8,003 nt of DNA from Cyanobacteria bacterium UBA7694 (lineage in GTDB: Bacteria > Cyanobacteriota > Sericytochromatia > UBA7694), in the NCBI GenBank assembly GCA_002482705.1, contig DLGM01000156.1, forward strand, positions 1,302 through 9,304, read 5' to 3'. The translations under genes were made by a program, and so were the position numbers. Of this stretch, positions 1-6,685 are shown piece after piece. The notes below the pieces were generated by a model. The model was given only the letters and a program-made list of their open reading frames with translations. It was not told the origin of the DNA and made no database searches. How positions within the stretch are numbered: position 1 is the first letter of the stretch; every line of letters begins with the position of its first letter.

Positions 1-289
1 TGACCGGTTGCAGCCGGGGAACCACTTCCGAAAACCATCCCAGGGTGTGAATGCGGTTGCGGTCAGCCTCTAATTGTTCGCGGCTGACTTCATCCCCTGG
101 GCGGGTTAAGAGTGCCAAAGTGACGGCATCCTGGTAAGCCGTTCCGATCACTTCGATGCGCAAAATGCGAAACAAACTGGGTTGTAAGGGCTGCTTTTTA
201 ATCTCGTAGGTGGGTTCCGCACTGTAAGCATGTAATGGCACAAGGCTCAAACTGAGCAGGGCCAGCGAGAAGGGGATGATCGGCTTCAT
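1..289 (-). CDS. Omp85/BamA-type outer membrane assembly protein, N-terminal part (cut by window edge)
   Basis: Reading right to left from the ATG at 289-287, the frame stays open to the left edge, giving the first 96 residues. Residues 1 to about 24 form a signal peptide (Lys2, then a hydrophobic stretch, ending near the AYSA-EP junction). Residues about 41-96 look like the first POTRA domain: the strand RILRIEVIGT, a helix, the loop TRPGDEVS, the helix REQLEADRNRIHTLG, and the hallmark GWFSEV. POTRA domains occur in BamA, which folds beta-barrel proteins into the outer membrane, and in related Omp85 members (TamA, FhaC/ShlB-type). The barrel lies outside the window, so the subfamily cannot be fixed. 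The start is supported by AGGAA at 301-297, 7 bases upstream. The gene is divergent from gatC. Signal peptide and POTRA pattern are seen; the exact role is inferred. Confidence 0.8.
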   Translation of the reverse strand, partial: MKPIIPFSLALLSLSLVPLHAYSAEPTYEIKKQPLQPSLFRILRIEVIGTAYQDAVTLALLTRPGDEVSREQLEADRNRIHTLGWFSEVVPRLQPV

Positions 290-402
290 TGATGGGTTCC
301 TTTGAGGGCAATGTTCTCTTTTTACCCAGACTACATTTCCCGCAGAAGCGTTCAAATCATTGTTAAAATAAGAGCAATGCGCTCCACGAAAGAGACTTGA
401 TA
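290..402. promoter_or_regulatory. Divergent intergenic region holding promoters of the Omp85-type gene and gatC
   Basis: The two genes start back to back, so this 113-bp gap must carry both promoters unless transcription enters from elsewhere. For gatC (plus strand) the best -10 candidate is TAAAAT at 364-369, with no convincing -35 at the expected distance. For the leftward gene, TTGAAC (355-350) and TAGTCT (333-328), 16 bases apart, are a partial match. These are by-eye matches only. No clear operator-like inverted repeat was seen. Confidence 0.3.
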
Positions 403-687
403 ATGATTGACCGTGACACGATTCTGCACATTGCGCGCCTCTCACGGCTGCAGCTTTCTGAGCAGGAACTGCAAAGTTTTGGCCAAAACCTAGGGGATAT
501 CCTCACCTATGTCGAACAGCTCAATGAGCTGGACACAACCGGAATTGAACCCGCGAGCCATGCCCTTCCCATTTTTAATGTTGTTCGCCCCGACATGGTC
601 GAGCACACCCTCGATGAAGCGGGGGTGTTTGCCAATGCCCCTGACCGGGAAGACGACTTCTTCCGTGTCCCACGGATGCATGGCTAA
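403..687 (+). CDS. gatC: Asp/Glu-tRNA(Asn/Gln) amidotransferase subunit C
   Basis: GatC is the small subunit of GatCAB, the cytoplasmic amidotransferase that converts Glu-tRNA(Gln) or Asp-tRNA(Asn) to the amide form in bacteria lacking GlnRS or AsnRS; it braces GatA against GatB. The 94-residue product matches usual GatC length. Family landmarks are in order: N-terminal helix HIARLSRLQLSEQE (9-22), LDTTGIEPASH (43-53), NVVRPD (59-64) and the C-terminal NAPDREDDFFRVPR (78-91). An in-frame TTG at 397 would add two residues, but the purine-rich GAAAGAG (388-394) is 8 bases from the ATG at 403 and too close to the TTG, so ATG is chosen. gatA and gatB are not adjacent, as in several lineages where the subunits are scattered. 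It is first in a likely four-gene plus-strand cluster, 37 bp ahead of the DUF4438 gene. Confidence 0.93.
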   Translation: MIDRDTILHIARLSRLQLSEQELQSFGQNLGDILTYVEQLNELDTTGIEPASHALPIFNVVRPDMVEHTLDEAGVFANAPDREDDFFRVPRMHG

Positions 688-724
688 TTCTGTATTTCCA
701 TTTTGATCTTTGAAAGGATCCGCA

Positions 725-1615
725 ATGCTGAAGACCAATGAAGACACGTTGATTATGACCGCTGTTCAGGGCAGCGTGATTTACCCCGGAGCCGGGGGCT
801 GGCGGGCCGCCCATACCGGAGAAGCGGTGATGTTGCCCGGTGTTGGTGGCATCACCTATAACCTCAAGGTGGGGGACAAAGCCTTTGGCTGGACGGCTGA
901 CCATGCGGAACCCTGTGTGTCTACCACCGCTTCAGATCAGCGGGAGGGGGGCCTGAATCTTTCGTATAACTATTACAGTTGTGTTGGCAACGAGGCCCGG
1001 ATTCTCAATGGCGAAGCCAAAGGCATTCGTGGGACTGTGACTGGTACCCATGGGGGCTGTGAGCACGTGATGATCGATTTTCCCGATGAAGCCTTGGCGG
1101 TCATGACCCATGAGGACAAAATCCAGATTCGTGCCCATGGGCAGGGTTTGGCTTTATTGGATTACCCGACAATCAAAATTTGGAGTATGGCCCCTAACTT
1201 GCTCCACAAAATGGGAGCTGAAGAAGATCTGCAAGAAAAACAATTGCGTATTCCAGTGGCCGCTATTGTACCCGGTGGGCTTTTGGGTTCGGGCTTGGGC
1301 CGTACCGACAGCTACAAAGCGGATATTGATATTCAAACTTCAGACCGGGCCTATATCGAAGAGTTGGGGCTAGACCGACTCCGTTTAGGCGATGTGGTTG
1401 CCCTCATGGATTACAAATCTTATTATGGATGGGCCTATCTCAAAGGGGCTGTGACAATTGGCGTCATCTGCCACACCGACTCAATCACCGCAGGCCACGG
1501 ACCGGGAGTCACCACCCTCATGACCGCACCCGCCGGGGAAATTTTACCCATGGTCTACCCAGATGCCAATATTGGAAAATATCTCGGGATTGGACGTTAT
1601 CGGAGCAATCCATGA
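725..1615 (+). CDS. DUF4438 domain-containing protein
   Basis: The 296-residue product matches, from memory, the DUF4438 family (Thermotoga maritima TM1086-like), whose biochemical role I do not know. Recognisable blocks are LPGVGGITYNLKVGDKAFGW (37-56), DHAEP (59-63), SCVGNEA (85-91), GxVTGxHGGCEHVMIDFP (103-120), GQGLALLDYP (139-148), a central VAAIVPGGLLGSGLG (178-192) and the C-terminal VTIGVICHTDS with GHGPGVTTLMT (243-267). The repeated Asp, His and Gly residues would suit a metal- or ligand-binding enzyme, but this is inference. There is no signal peptide or membrane span, so it is probably cytoplasmic. The ATG at 725 is preferred over an in-frame TTG at 710 because AAAGGA (713-718) lies 6 bases upstream. 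The last codon and stop overlap the next gene's ATG (ATGA at 1612-1615), implying translational coupling. Confidence 0.85.
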   Translation: MLKTNEDTLIMTAVQGSVIYPGAGGWRAAHTGEAVMLPGVGGITYNLKVGDKAFGWTADHAEPCVSTTASDQREGGLNLSYNYYSCVGNEARILNGEAKGIRGTVTGTHGGCEHVMIDFPDEALAVMTHEDKIQIRAHGQGLALLDYPTIKIWSMAPNLLHKMGAEEDLQEKQLRIPVAAIVPGGLLGSGLGRTDSYKADIDIQTSDRAYIEELGLDRLRLGDVVALMDYKSYYGWAYLKGAVTIGVICHTDSITAGHGPGVTTLMTAPAGEILPMVYPDANIGKYLGIGRYRSNP

Positions 1616-2064
1616 AGCACTGGCTGCTGAGCGTTTTTTGTGGCCTGGGATTGTTGTGCCCAATCGGGGTCTGGGCGCAGATTCCTGCACCGCCAACACA
1701 ATCTGATGCGGGGCTTGTGGTTTCTCTCGGGCTGCTGGCTCTGAATGGCACCGTGTTGGGGGTGCTGGTGGGCAATGAAGATCCCACTTGGCGCACGGCG
1801 GCTGATATTACCGGGGCGATTGCAGGCCCTACCGCCATGATTTGGGCTGCTGCCCAGCTCCAGCCGCCACAAACGACCACCAGCCTCTTTTCCCCGCTGA
1901 CTTTTGTGGTTGGGGCCTTGGCGCTGGTGGGGGTTGCGGCTGACTTGTTATGGCGCCTGTGGTTAGGCCCCACCTTTTTTGCTCCACAAGCGACCACGGT
2001 CCATGTGCGCATGGGCTTTTTGACCACAGAGACCCCCGGTTTTTTGTTGGAAGCCCGCTTTTGA
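1612..2064 (+). CDS. Small exported/membrane protein of unknown function
   Basis: This 150-residue product is not one I recognise. Residues 1-22 form a signal peptide (Lys3, hydrophobic core, VWA-Q cleavage site), followed by a short Pro/Gln linker. Three hydrophobic segments follow at about 33-54, 64-83 and 94-116, the last ending in a Trp/Arg-rich edge, then a polar tail ending in Phe. It is probably an inner-membrane protein whose first segment may be cleaved. The frame stays open upstream to 1429, but that part reads over conserved DUF4438 codons. ATG at 1612 has GGAG (1602-1605) 6 bases before it and begins exactly at a signal sequence, so it is the start. It overlaps the previous gene by 4 bases and the next start codon by 3, so all three are likely co-translated. 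Confidence 0.75.
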   Translation: MKHWLLSVFCGLGLLCPIGVWAQIPAPPTQSDAGLVVSLGLLALNGTVLGVLVGNEDPTWRTAADITGAIAGPTAMIWAAAQLQPPQTTTSLFSPLTFVVGALALVGVAADLLWRLWLGPTFFAPQATTVHVRMGFLTTETPGFLLEARF

Positions 2065-2939
2065 TTGCGCGGCGCATTCTCCTGACCGGGGCCAGTGGCG
2101 GCCTTGGCCGCGTGCTTTACCACTCCCTGGAACATGCTGGCCATCAGGTCTTGGGGACGGGTTTAAGGCAGGCCATTTCGCCGCTTGAATGCCTGGATTT
2201 ACGTGACCGTGCGGCACTGGATCGCGTGGTTCAAACCTTTGAGCCCGAGGTGATTATCCATACGGTGGCGCTGACCGATGTCGATCGCTGCGAGCGTGAA
2301 CCGGCCCTGGCAGAGGCGCTCAATGTACAGACGACTCAGCATGTGTGTGCAGTGGCGGCACAGCAGGGGGCCAAGGTAATACATGTTTCCACCTGTGACG
2401 TCTTCTCGGGCCTTGAGGGGATGTACCGGGAAGCGGACATCCCAGATCCCGTGAATGTATACGCCCGTACCAAATACCAAGCAGAGCAGATTGTTGCCCA
2501 GATGCCATCAGCCCTGATTGTGCGTTTGACTTTTGTCGCTTGGTTTGTGGCAGGGAAGCCCGCTTTTCCCGCTTGGTTAGCGCGGCAACTGCAGGCACGG
2601 CAGCGGGTGGGGTTGTTTGTGGACCAGTTTAATGCGCCCCTGTCCGTGTTTACGGCCGCTGATTGGATTGCCAGACTTTTGGATGCACAAGGTCTTTACC
2701 ATCTGGCTTCTGAGCGTATCAGTCGCTGGCAGGTGGGATGCGATATTGCCAAAGGCTTAGGCTTGCCCCTCGACTTGTTAGATTCGGTGCGGTTGGTGGA
2801 TGCCGGGCTCTTTGCCCAACGCCCGGCAGACGTGTCGCTGTGTGGGGATAAATTGGCGCAAGATTGGCAGTTGCATACAACCTGGGCCCAAGAACTTGCG
2901 ATCTTATTGGCTCATCGCCCCGAATTAACCAACTCTTAA
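2061..2939 (+). CDS. RmlD-like NAD(P)-binding sugar-nucleotide reductase/epimerase (extended SDR family)
   Basis: A 292-residue Rossmann-fold protein of the extended short-chain dehydrogenase/reductase type, closest to the RmlD (dTDP-4-dehydrorhamnose reductase) group and its 'sugar nucleotide-binding' relatives. Visible motifs are the dinucleotide loop TGASGGLG (9-16), DLRD (46-49), VIIHTVALTDVDRCE (64-78), the active-site strand VIHVSTCDVFSG (106-117) with Ser110/Thr111, and Tyr134-x3-Lys138 in YARTK. The RPADVSL (254-260) block matches RmlD's C-terminal RP..S.L. Typical RmlD has STDYVFDG, so STCDVFSG is a variant and substrate is uncertain. The start is TTG at 2061, overlapping the previous stop as TTGA, with GGAAG (2049-2053) 7 bases upstream. 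Earlier in-frame sequence overlaps the preceding gene and adds unrelated residues before the Rossmann strand. No other rhamnose genes are nearby, which argues against a dedicated dTDP-rhamnose locus here. Confidence 0.82.
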   Translation: MIARRILLTGASGGLGRVLYHSLEHAGHQVLGTGLRQAISPLECLDLRDRAALDRVVQTFEPEVIIHTVALTDVDRCEREPALAEALNVQTTQHVCAVAAQQGAKVIHVSTCDVFSGLEGMYREADIPDPVNVYARTKYQAEQIVAQMPSALIVRLTFVAWFVAGKPAFPAWLARQLQARQRVGLFVDQFNAPLSVFTAADWIARLLDAQGLYHLASERISRWQVGCDIAKGLGLPLDLLDSVRLVDAGLFAQRPADVSLCGDKLAQDWQLHTTWAQELAILLAHRPELTNS

Positions 2940-2965
2940 AGCCAAACTAAACCAAATATTAACTC
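2924..2965 (+). promoter_or_regulatory. Possible Pho-box-like direct repeats upstream of the PLD gene
   Basis: TTAA-type octamers recur with a spacing near 11 bp or multiples of it: ATTAACCA (2924), CTTAAAGC (2935), CTAAACCA (2947) and ATTAACTC (2958). The first and third differ from the cyanobacterial SphR/Pho-box consensus (Py-TTAA-Py-Py-A/T, as I recall it) at one position each; the others are poorer. The array starts inside the end of the RmlD-like gene and ends about 28 bp before the TATAAT. The region is AT-rich, so chance similarity is a real possibility. Confidence 0.22.
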
Positions 2966-2999
2966 TTGAGGTCAGAAATGGCGGTGACAGGGTTATAAT
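2966..2999 (+). promoter_or_regulatory. Probable promoter of the PLD-type gene
   Basis: A perfect TATAAT lies at 2994-2999, 27 bases before the start codon. No good -35 sits at the usual 16-18 base distance (GTCAGA at 2971-2976 is poor). TTGAGG at 2966-2971 resembles a -35 but would need a 22-base spacer. A perfect -10 with no -35 suggests dependence on an activator or on upstream elements. A short GTCA/TGAC inverted pair (2972 and 2985) lies between. Confidence 0.5.
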
Positions 3000-3010
3000 A
3001 AAAGGGTAGG

Positions 3011-3019
3011 AAAGGAGGT
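3011..3019 (+). promoter_or_regulatory. Strong ribosome binding site of the PLD-type gene
   Basis: AAAGGAGGT is an almost complete match to the 16S rRNA anti-Shine-Dalgarno. Its last G is 8 bases from the ATG at 3027. It fixes the start of the PLD gene and is the strongest site in the window. Confidence 0.85.
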
Positions 3020-3026
3020 TTGACTC

Positions 3027-4376
3027 ATGCCAGATCCGATTAAAAGCCAACTCGTTTCACAAATGGCCCAGCGTTGGCAGCAAGTCAACTCCCCTCAGCA
3101 TCTGACTTTGGATCGTCCGTTTGCCCTCACTCCTCCTACCCAATTGCAGCCTCCCGGCCAAGTTTTCAGCTCAGATCGCCTGAGTCTGAATATCAAAGGG
3201 GCCAACCGCATGCCTGCGGTCATGGTATTGCAGCGTCAAGCCTCGGCCAGCAGCATCAACCGGGCGGTAGACATCGCCACCGGTACCCAAAATACCTATA
3301 ACAACCGCGTTGAACTTCTGGTAGACGGCAAAGAGGCGTTTGCCAAAATGCGCGAGAATATCCGTTCTGCCAAACAGAGCGTATATGTCGAAATGTTTCT
3401 TTTCCATGGTGACGAGACTGGCTGGAACATGGCCCGCGAACTGGTCGCCAAACGCAAAGAAGGCGTTGATGTCAAAGTCTTATTGGATGCCCTTGGCCAA
3501 GTCACTGAAAAAGGTGAAGTGGTCAAATTCATGCGCGACAATGGCGTTGATGTTCAGCTCTATAATAAGAAGCTGTTTGACTGGGAAAACGTCAACATCA
3601 CCCACCGCAAGCTGGTCTTGGTTGATGGTTACAAAGGCATTACCGGTGGTATGAACATTGGCCAAGAATATGAAAACGAGTGGCATGATCTAATGGCCTC
3701 TGTGGAAGGGGCTGCTGTTCAAGACTTACAAAACGAATTCTTTGTCAACTGGGCCCACTCCGGGGGCAAAGTGCCTGCTAACCCACCCAAACTGCCTGTG
3801 GGCGTGACCTTTGGCAATACCGCTTCACGGATTACCGTGACCAGCCCCTACGAGCCGGGCAAAGAAAAAGACACCAAAAACGCGATGATCAGCGCGATCA
3901 ACTCAGCCCTTAGCCATATCTACATTATTAACCCGTATTTCTCGGAAGAAGATGTGATTCAGAGCTTAGAACAAGCTCACAAACGCGGTGTCAAAGTCAA
4001 AGTTGTGTTGCCAGCGCTGAGTGATGACCCGGCTCATGCGGTGCTCAACAAGCGCAATGCTGAGCGTTTGGCCAAACAGGGCATCGAAGTTTTAAAAGTG
4101 GATCGCGGTCCTGATGGCAAAACCCTGACCCACGGCAAGCTGATGACGATTGACGGTATCTGGACCACAATTGGCTCCACCAACCTCGACTCGCGTGCGC
4201 TGCACAATAACCAGGAGCTCAACCTCTCGGTGACCGACGCCGAGTTCACCCGCACCGTTGAAGATCGCATTTTTAACAATAACAAACACGTCCTTAAGCC
4301 CTATGACGCAAGCACTTTCTCCACCTGGGAGCGCGTCAAAGCCAAGGCCTTCTCATTGGTACGCGAAGTTTTCTAG
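3027..4376 (+). CDS. Phospholipase D/cardiolipin synthase-type protein with two HKD motifs
   Basis: This 449-residue product has two PLD phosphodiesterase domains. HKD1 is H193-R-K195-LVLV-D200 followed by GG (207-208) and N210; HKD2 is H369-G-K371-LMTI-D376 followed by TIGSTNLDSR (381-390). Both catalytic sets are intact. Spacing, the GSTNLD block and the NNQELNL segment (394-400) resemble bacterial cardiolipin synthases of the ClsB type, which join two phospholipids into cardiolipin, but other PLD-superfamily phosphodiesterases share this layout. There is no signal peptide or membrane span. Residues 1 to about 90 precede the first PLD domain and are Gln/Pro/Ser-rich without recognisable fold. 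The C-terminus (about 430-449, with Trp434, Phe442 and Phe449 among Lys/Arg) could be an amphipathic membrane anchor. Its own leader separates it from the upstream cluster; it is convergent with the next gene. The call to the superfamily is firm, the substrate is not. Confidence 0.9.
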   Translation: MPDPIKSQLVSQMAQRWQQVNSPQHLTLDRPFALTPPTQLQPPGQVFSSDRLSLNIKGANRMPAVMVLQRQASASSINRAVDIATGTQNTYNNRVELLVDGKEAFAKMRENIRSAKQSVYVEMFLFHGDETGWNMARELVAKRKEGVDVKVLLDALGQVTEKGEVVKFMRDNGVDVQLYNKKLFDWENVNITHRKLVLVDGYKGITGGMNIGQEYENEWHDLMASVEGAAVQDLQNEFFVNWAHSGGKVPANPPKLPVGVTFGNTASRITVTSPYEPGKEKDTKNAMISAINSALSHIYIINPYFSEEDVIQSLEQAHKRGVKVKVVLPALSDDPAHAVLNKRNAERLAKQGIEVLKVDRGPDGKTLTHGKLMTIDGIWTTIGSTNLDSRALHNNQELNLSVTDAEFTRTVEDRIFNNNKHVLKPYDASTFSTWERVKAKAFSLVREVF

Positions 4377-4409
4377 ACTTGTTGCGGCCCAGTGTGATAT
4401 CTTCTCAGC

Positions 4410-5075
4410 CTAGCCTGCCACTTTGCGTTCGGGGCGCATTAAAAACAGGATCTCAAACCCCATCCAGCTATAACCCAAAGCGATCCAACTGAAAAAGCCG
4501 TATATCACCCATTGGGGATGAATGCCCAGGCGCGTAGTGACAATACTGCCAATTAGGCCCCAGGCCAAGCCAATCAAAAATACCCGTTTGGCCCAAGGGC
4601 TGGTGGCATCAATGTGGTATAAGCCAGCACTGTAAACAGTTCCGCCAATCAGCAGCGCCAATTCGAGCACTTGCCAGACGAGTTTACCCTGTGTCTGTAA
4701 AAGCCGCAGGAGTTCATACATGGGGTTTAAAACCACGGTGGGGGCGGTCATATAAAAAGTGAGCCAATGAAAAAAAGCTTCGAGACAGAGCCCCATTGCT
4801 CCGATAACCACCAAAGTGGCACCGACCCGCATGGTTTTAGAACGGGTCGCGCGCTGATCCGTTTGTAAGGCAATGACGCCGATGCCTAAAATCAGGCTGG
4901 TTGTGAGCTGTGTGACCACTGCCCACCAGACCTGGGAACGATGGGCGGCTACTAAAGCCAGGGTCTGGGCCGGGTCATGATGCCCCAGATCGGGGAGCAA
5001 AGCCCAGCCCAGCCAGCATAATATCCCGGCTAACATAAAAAACAAGCCTGCGGACCGGGTAAACCTAAATAGCAT
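4410..5075 (-). CDS. Six-helix integral membrane protein of unknown function
   Basis: The 221-residue product is hydrophobic with about six membrane segments, at 9-28, 49-71, 83-109, 131-153, 164-182 and 188-214, and a short positive C-terminal tail (RPERK). Polar residues in the segments include His103, Glu99 and Glu138. I do not recognise the family. The frame extends to a TTG at 5093 (six more residues), but that has no Shine-Dalgarno in front. The ATG at 5075 starts just before the first helix and is preferred, though its own ribosome site (a GATGGA about 10 bases upstream) is also weak. The stop at 4412-4410 is only 33 bp from the convergent PLD gene's stop. It lies 90 bp after queF on the same strand, so it may be a separate unit or the tail of that operon. 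Confidence 0.72.
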   Translation of the reverse strand: MLFRFTRSAGLFFMLAGILCWLGWALLPDLGHHDPAQTLALVAAHRSQVWWAVVTQLTTSLILGIGVIALQTDQRATRSKTMRVGATLVVIGAMGLCLEAFFHWLTFYMTAPTVVLNPMYELLRLLQTQGKLVWQVLELALLIGGTVYSAGLYHIDATSPWAKRVFLIGLAWGLIGSIVTTRLGIHPQWVIYGFFSWIALGYSWMGFEILFLMRPERKVAG

Positions 5076-5165
5076 AAATACTGTCCATCTCAATGTTGTA
5101 GTCTCAAATCAAAGGACAGATACTGACGATATTTGCCCACAAGGTTTTGGGCCCGCTAGGCCTGA
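5076..5165 (-). other. Intergenic gap between queF and the membrane protein gene
   Basis: This 90-bp gap follows queF and precedes the membrane protein gene, both on the minus strand. It holds two small inverted repeats: GCCCA (5135-5139) with TGGGC (5148-5152), and GGCCT (5159-5163) with AGGCC (5173-5177), the latter spanning the queF stop codon. Neither is followed by a T-run on the minus strand, so neither is a convincing intrinsic terminator. No clear promoter for the membrane protein gene was identified. Confidence 0.4.
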
Positions 5166-5564
5166 TTATTTTAGGCCGTGGGTGGCGGTGATGACAAAAC
5201 CGATGCCACCCCTGGAGTTGAAGTTCCCTTTGATTTCCATCCACTTAGGCTGGCAGGCCTTGACCAAATCGTCGAGAATACGATTGGTGACAGCTTCGTG
5301 GAAGCTGCCGATATTGCGGAAGGAAAACAGGTATAACTTAAGGGCTTTGGACTCAATGCACAGCTCATCGGGGATGTAGCTGATGTCAAAGGTGGCAAAG
5401 TCGGGCTGGTTTGTGATCGGGCACAAGGTGGTAAATTCTGGGCAATGGATGGCAATGGTGTAATTGCGGCCCGGAGCCGGATTGGCAAAAGTTTCTAAAA
5501 TGGCTTCTTCGGGTTGGGTTGGGTAGGGGACATTCTGTCCGAGCTGTTTAAGATCATAACTCAT
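5166..5564 (-). CDS. queF: NADPH-dependent 7-cyano-7-deazaguanine reductase (preQ0 reductase)
   Basis: QueF reduces the nitrile of preQ0 to the amine of preQ1, a cytoplasmic step in making queuosine for tRNA wobble position 34. At 132 residues this is the short, single-domain (type I) form rather than the long E. coli-type form. Key features are all present: the catalytic Cys48 in FTTLCPITNQPDFA (44-57), Asp55 as proton donor, the NADPH-binding QueF motif ESKALKLY (71-78), SFHE with Glu90 (87-90) for substrate recognition, and NSRGG (116-120). The ATG at 5564 overlaps the stop of the upstream esterase gene as ATGA, and no Shine-Dalgarno is evident, so translation is probably coupled to the esterase. 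Other queuosine genes (queC, queD, queE) are not in the window. Confidence 0.95.
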   Translation of the reverse strand: MSYDLKQLGQNVPYPTQPEEAILETFANPAPGRNYTIAIHCPEFTTLCPITNQPDFATFDISYIPDELCIESKALKLYLFSFRNIGSFHEAVTNRILDDLVKACQPKWMEIKGNFNSRGGIGFVITATHGLK

Positions 5565-6670
5565 GGTGCAAAGAGGTATTCAAGTCCTTTTGAGAGTCGC
5601 TGGCACCAGTGGGTCCAGTTGTGGCCTTCGTGGTACTCATCGTATTTATAAGTATACCCTTTTGCATCGAGCACTTCGGTCATTCGGCGGTTGGCACGCA
5701 GCAGACCCTCAAAGCGCCCAGAGGATAAATACAGGCGCAGGGGGTGGGCGGGCAGGTCACGCAGGGTGTTGACCATGCGTTCGCCAAAGAATTGGTAGGA
5801 ACTGGACTGGCCAAATACTTGGCCAAAGACATGGGAATAATGGTAGGCCATATAGGTCGAAATCAGCCCCCCCAGGGATGAGCCGAGCAGGGTACGGGCC
5901 GGCGCTTGAGGTTGGGTGCGCCAAGTGCTATCCACCAAAGGCACAATTTCTTCCACCAGAAGTTTGCAGTAATCCGGGTTCATGGTGTATTCCCGGTAGC
6001 GGTCACGGGGGTCGATACACACGGCAATGATGGGCTGAATACGCCCTTGGGCAATGAGGTTATCGAGAATAGTCGGCAACTTGCCACGGGTGATATAGTC
6101 GCCCCCGTCATGGGCATATAACACTGGATAACGGCGCTCAGGCTGGTCGGCATAACCGGGCGGCAGGTAAATGTGTAACATGCGCGGGCCGGGGAGTGTT
6201 TTGCCGTCTAAGCGTTGGTGCAGAACCTGTCCTGTCGCCACGTCCGGGTTGCGCTCCGTGAGCGGGTCCCAGATATAATCAGGCATGGCATAAGCGGAGT
6301 TGAGGCCGCCAATGCCGTTTTCAATGCGTTGGGGATTCCAGGGGTCTTGTTCCCATTCCCCATCGACCAAAAATTTGTATTCAAGGCGGCCATCACGGGG
6401 CAGTTCAAGGGTGAGGTGAAAGAGATGGTTGGGGGTGCGCTGTAATCGCAGGCCCCGGCTGTGCCAGCCCGTTAATTCGCCAGCCAACTCAACTTGTTGC
6501 GTTTGGGCTGTGCCAGGATACAAAAAGGTAACGGTATTTTCAAAGGCAATCGGAGAACGCTGCTGACGCCCCCAGGTTTCAATATCGGCCAATGGCAGTG
6601 AACGTGCCACCGCCAATTGGGATTGGAGGGCGGTTTGAGCGGGAATAAACGAGCTGACGGGCGGATTCAC
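5561..6670 (-). CDS. Esterase of the esterase D/enterochelin esterase family with N-terminal CBM48-like domain
   Basis: This 369-residue product has two parts. Residues about 45-130 look like an early-set/CBM48 (AMPK-type glycogen-binding) beta-sandwich: VTFLYPG, LAGELTGWH, and the signature LEYKFLVDGEWEQDPWNP (96-113). Residues about 145-369 are an alpha/beta hydrolase of the putative esterase (Fes/esterase D) family: RMLHIYLPPGY (163-173), YPVLYAHDGGDY (181-192), nucleophile Ser265 in G263-S-S-L-G267, and catalytic His350 in EGHNW. The acid residue is less clear; Glu321 is a candidate. The same layout occurs in enterochelin esterases and carbohydrate esterases, so the substrate is open. There is no signal peptide, suggesting the cytoplasm. 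The start is GTG at 6670, with AAGG (6684-6681) 10 bases upstream; the next in-frame ATG (Met129) lies past the first domain. It overlaps queF by 4 bases. Confidence 0.85.
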   Translation of the reverse strand: MNPPVSSFIPAQTALQSQLAVARSLPLADIETWGRQQRSPIAFENTVTFLYPGTAQTQQVELAGELTGWHSRGLRLQRTPNHLFHLTLELPRDGRLEYKFLVDGEWEQDPWNPQRIENGIGGLNSAYAMPDYIWDPLTERNPDVATGQVLHQRLDGKTLPGPRMLHIYLPPGYADQPERRYPVLYAHDGGDYITRGKLPTILDNLIAQGRIQPIIAVCIDPRDRYREYTMNPDYCKLLVEEIVPLVDSTWRTQPQAPARTLLGSSLGGLISTYMAYHYSHVFGQVFGQSSSYQFFGERMVNTLRDLPAHPLRLYLSSGRFEGLLRANRRMTEVLDAKGYTYKYDEYHEGHNWTHWCQRLSKGLEYLFAP

Positions 6671-6685
6671 AGTACTTTGACCTTA

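Noticed and set aside
575..904. Minus-strand open frame of 109 codons
   Set aside because: It is antisense to gatC and the DUF4438 gene, both clear family members, and shows no ribosome site or recognisable domain.
1518..2144. Long minus-strand open frame of 208 codons
   Set aside because: It lies antisense to the DUF4438 end, the small membrane protein and the RmlD-like start, which have good start sites and recognisable features. Its Lys/Pro/Ala-rich product has no motif.
4366..4380. AAGT/ACTT inverted repeat at the PLD gene end
   Set aside because: A 4-bp AT-rich stem is within chance expectation and lacks a T-run.
5159..5177. Hairpin GGCCT/AGGCC spanning the queF stop codon
   Set aside because: The stem is only 5 bp on the transcribed strand and has no downstream T-run, so it was not called a terminator.
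5171..5488. Second minus-strand frame overlapping queF
   Set aside because: It is a shifted-frame shadow of queF; the Ser/Pro-rich product resembles nothing, while the queF frame has every catalytic motif.
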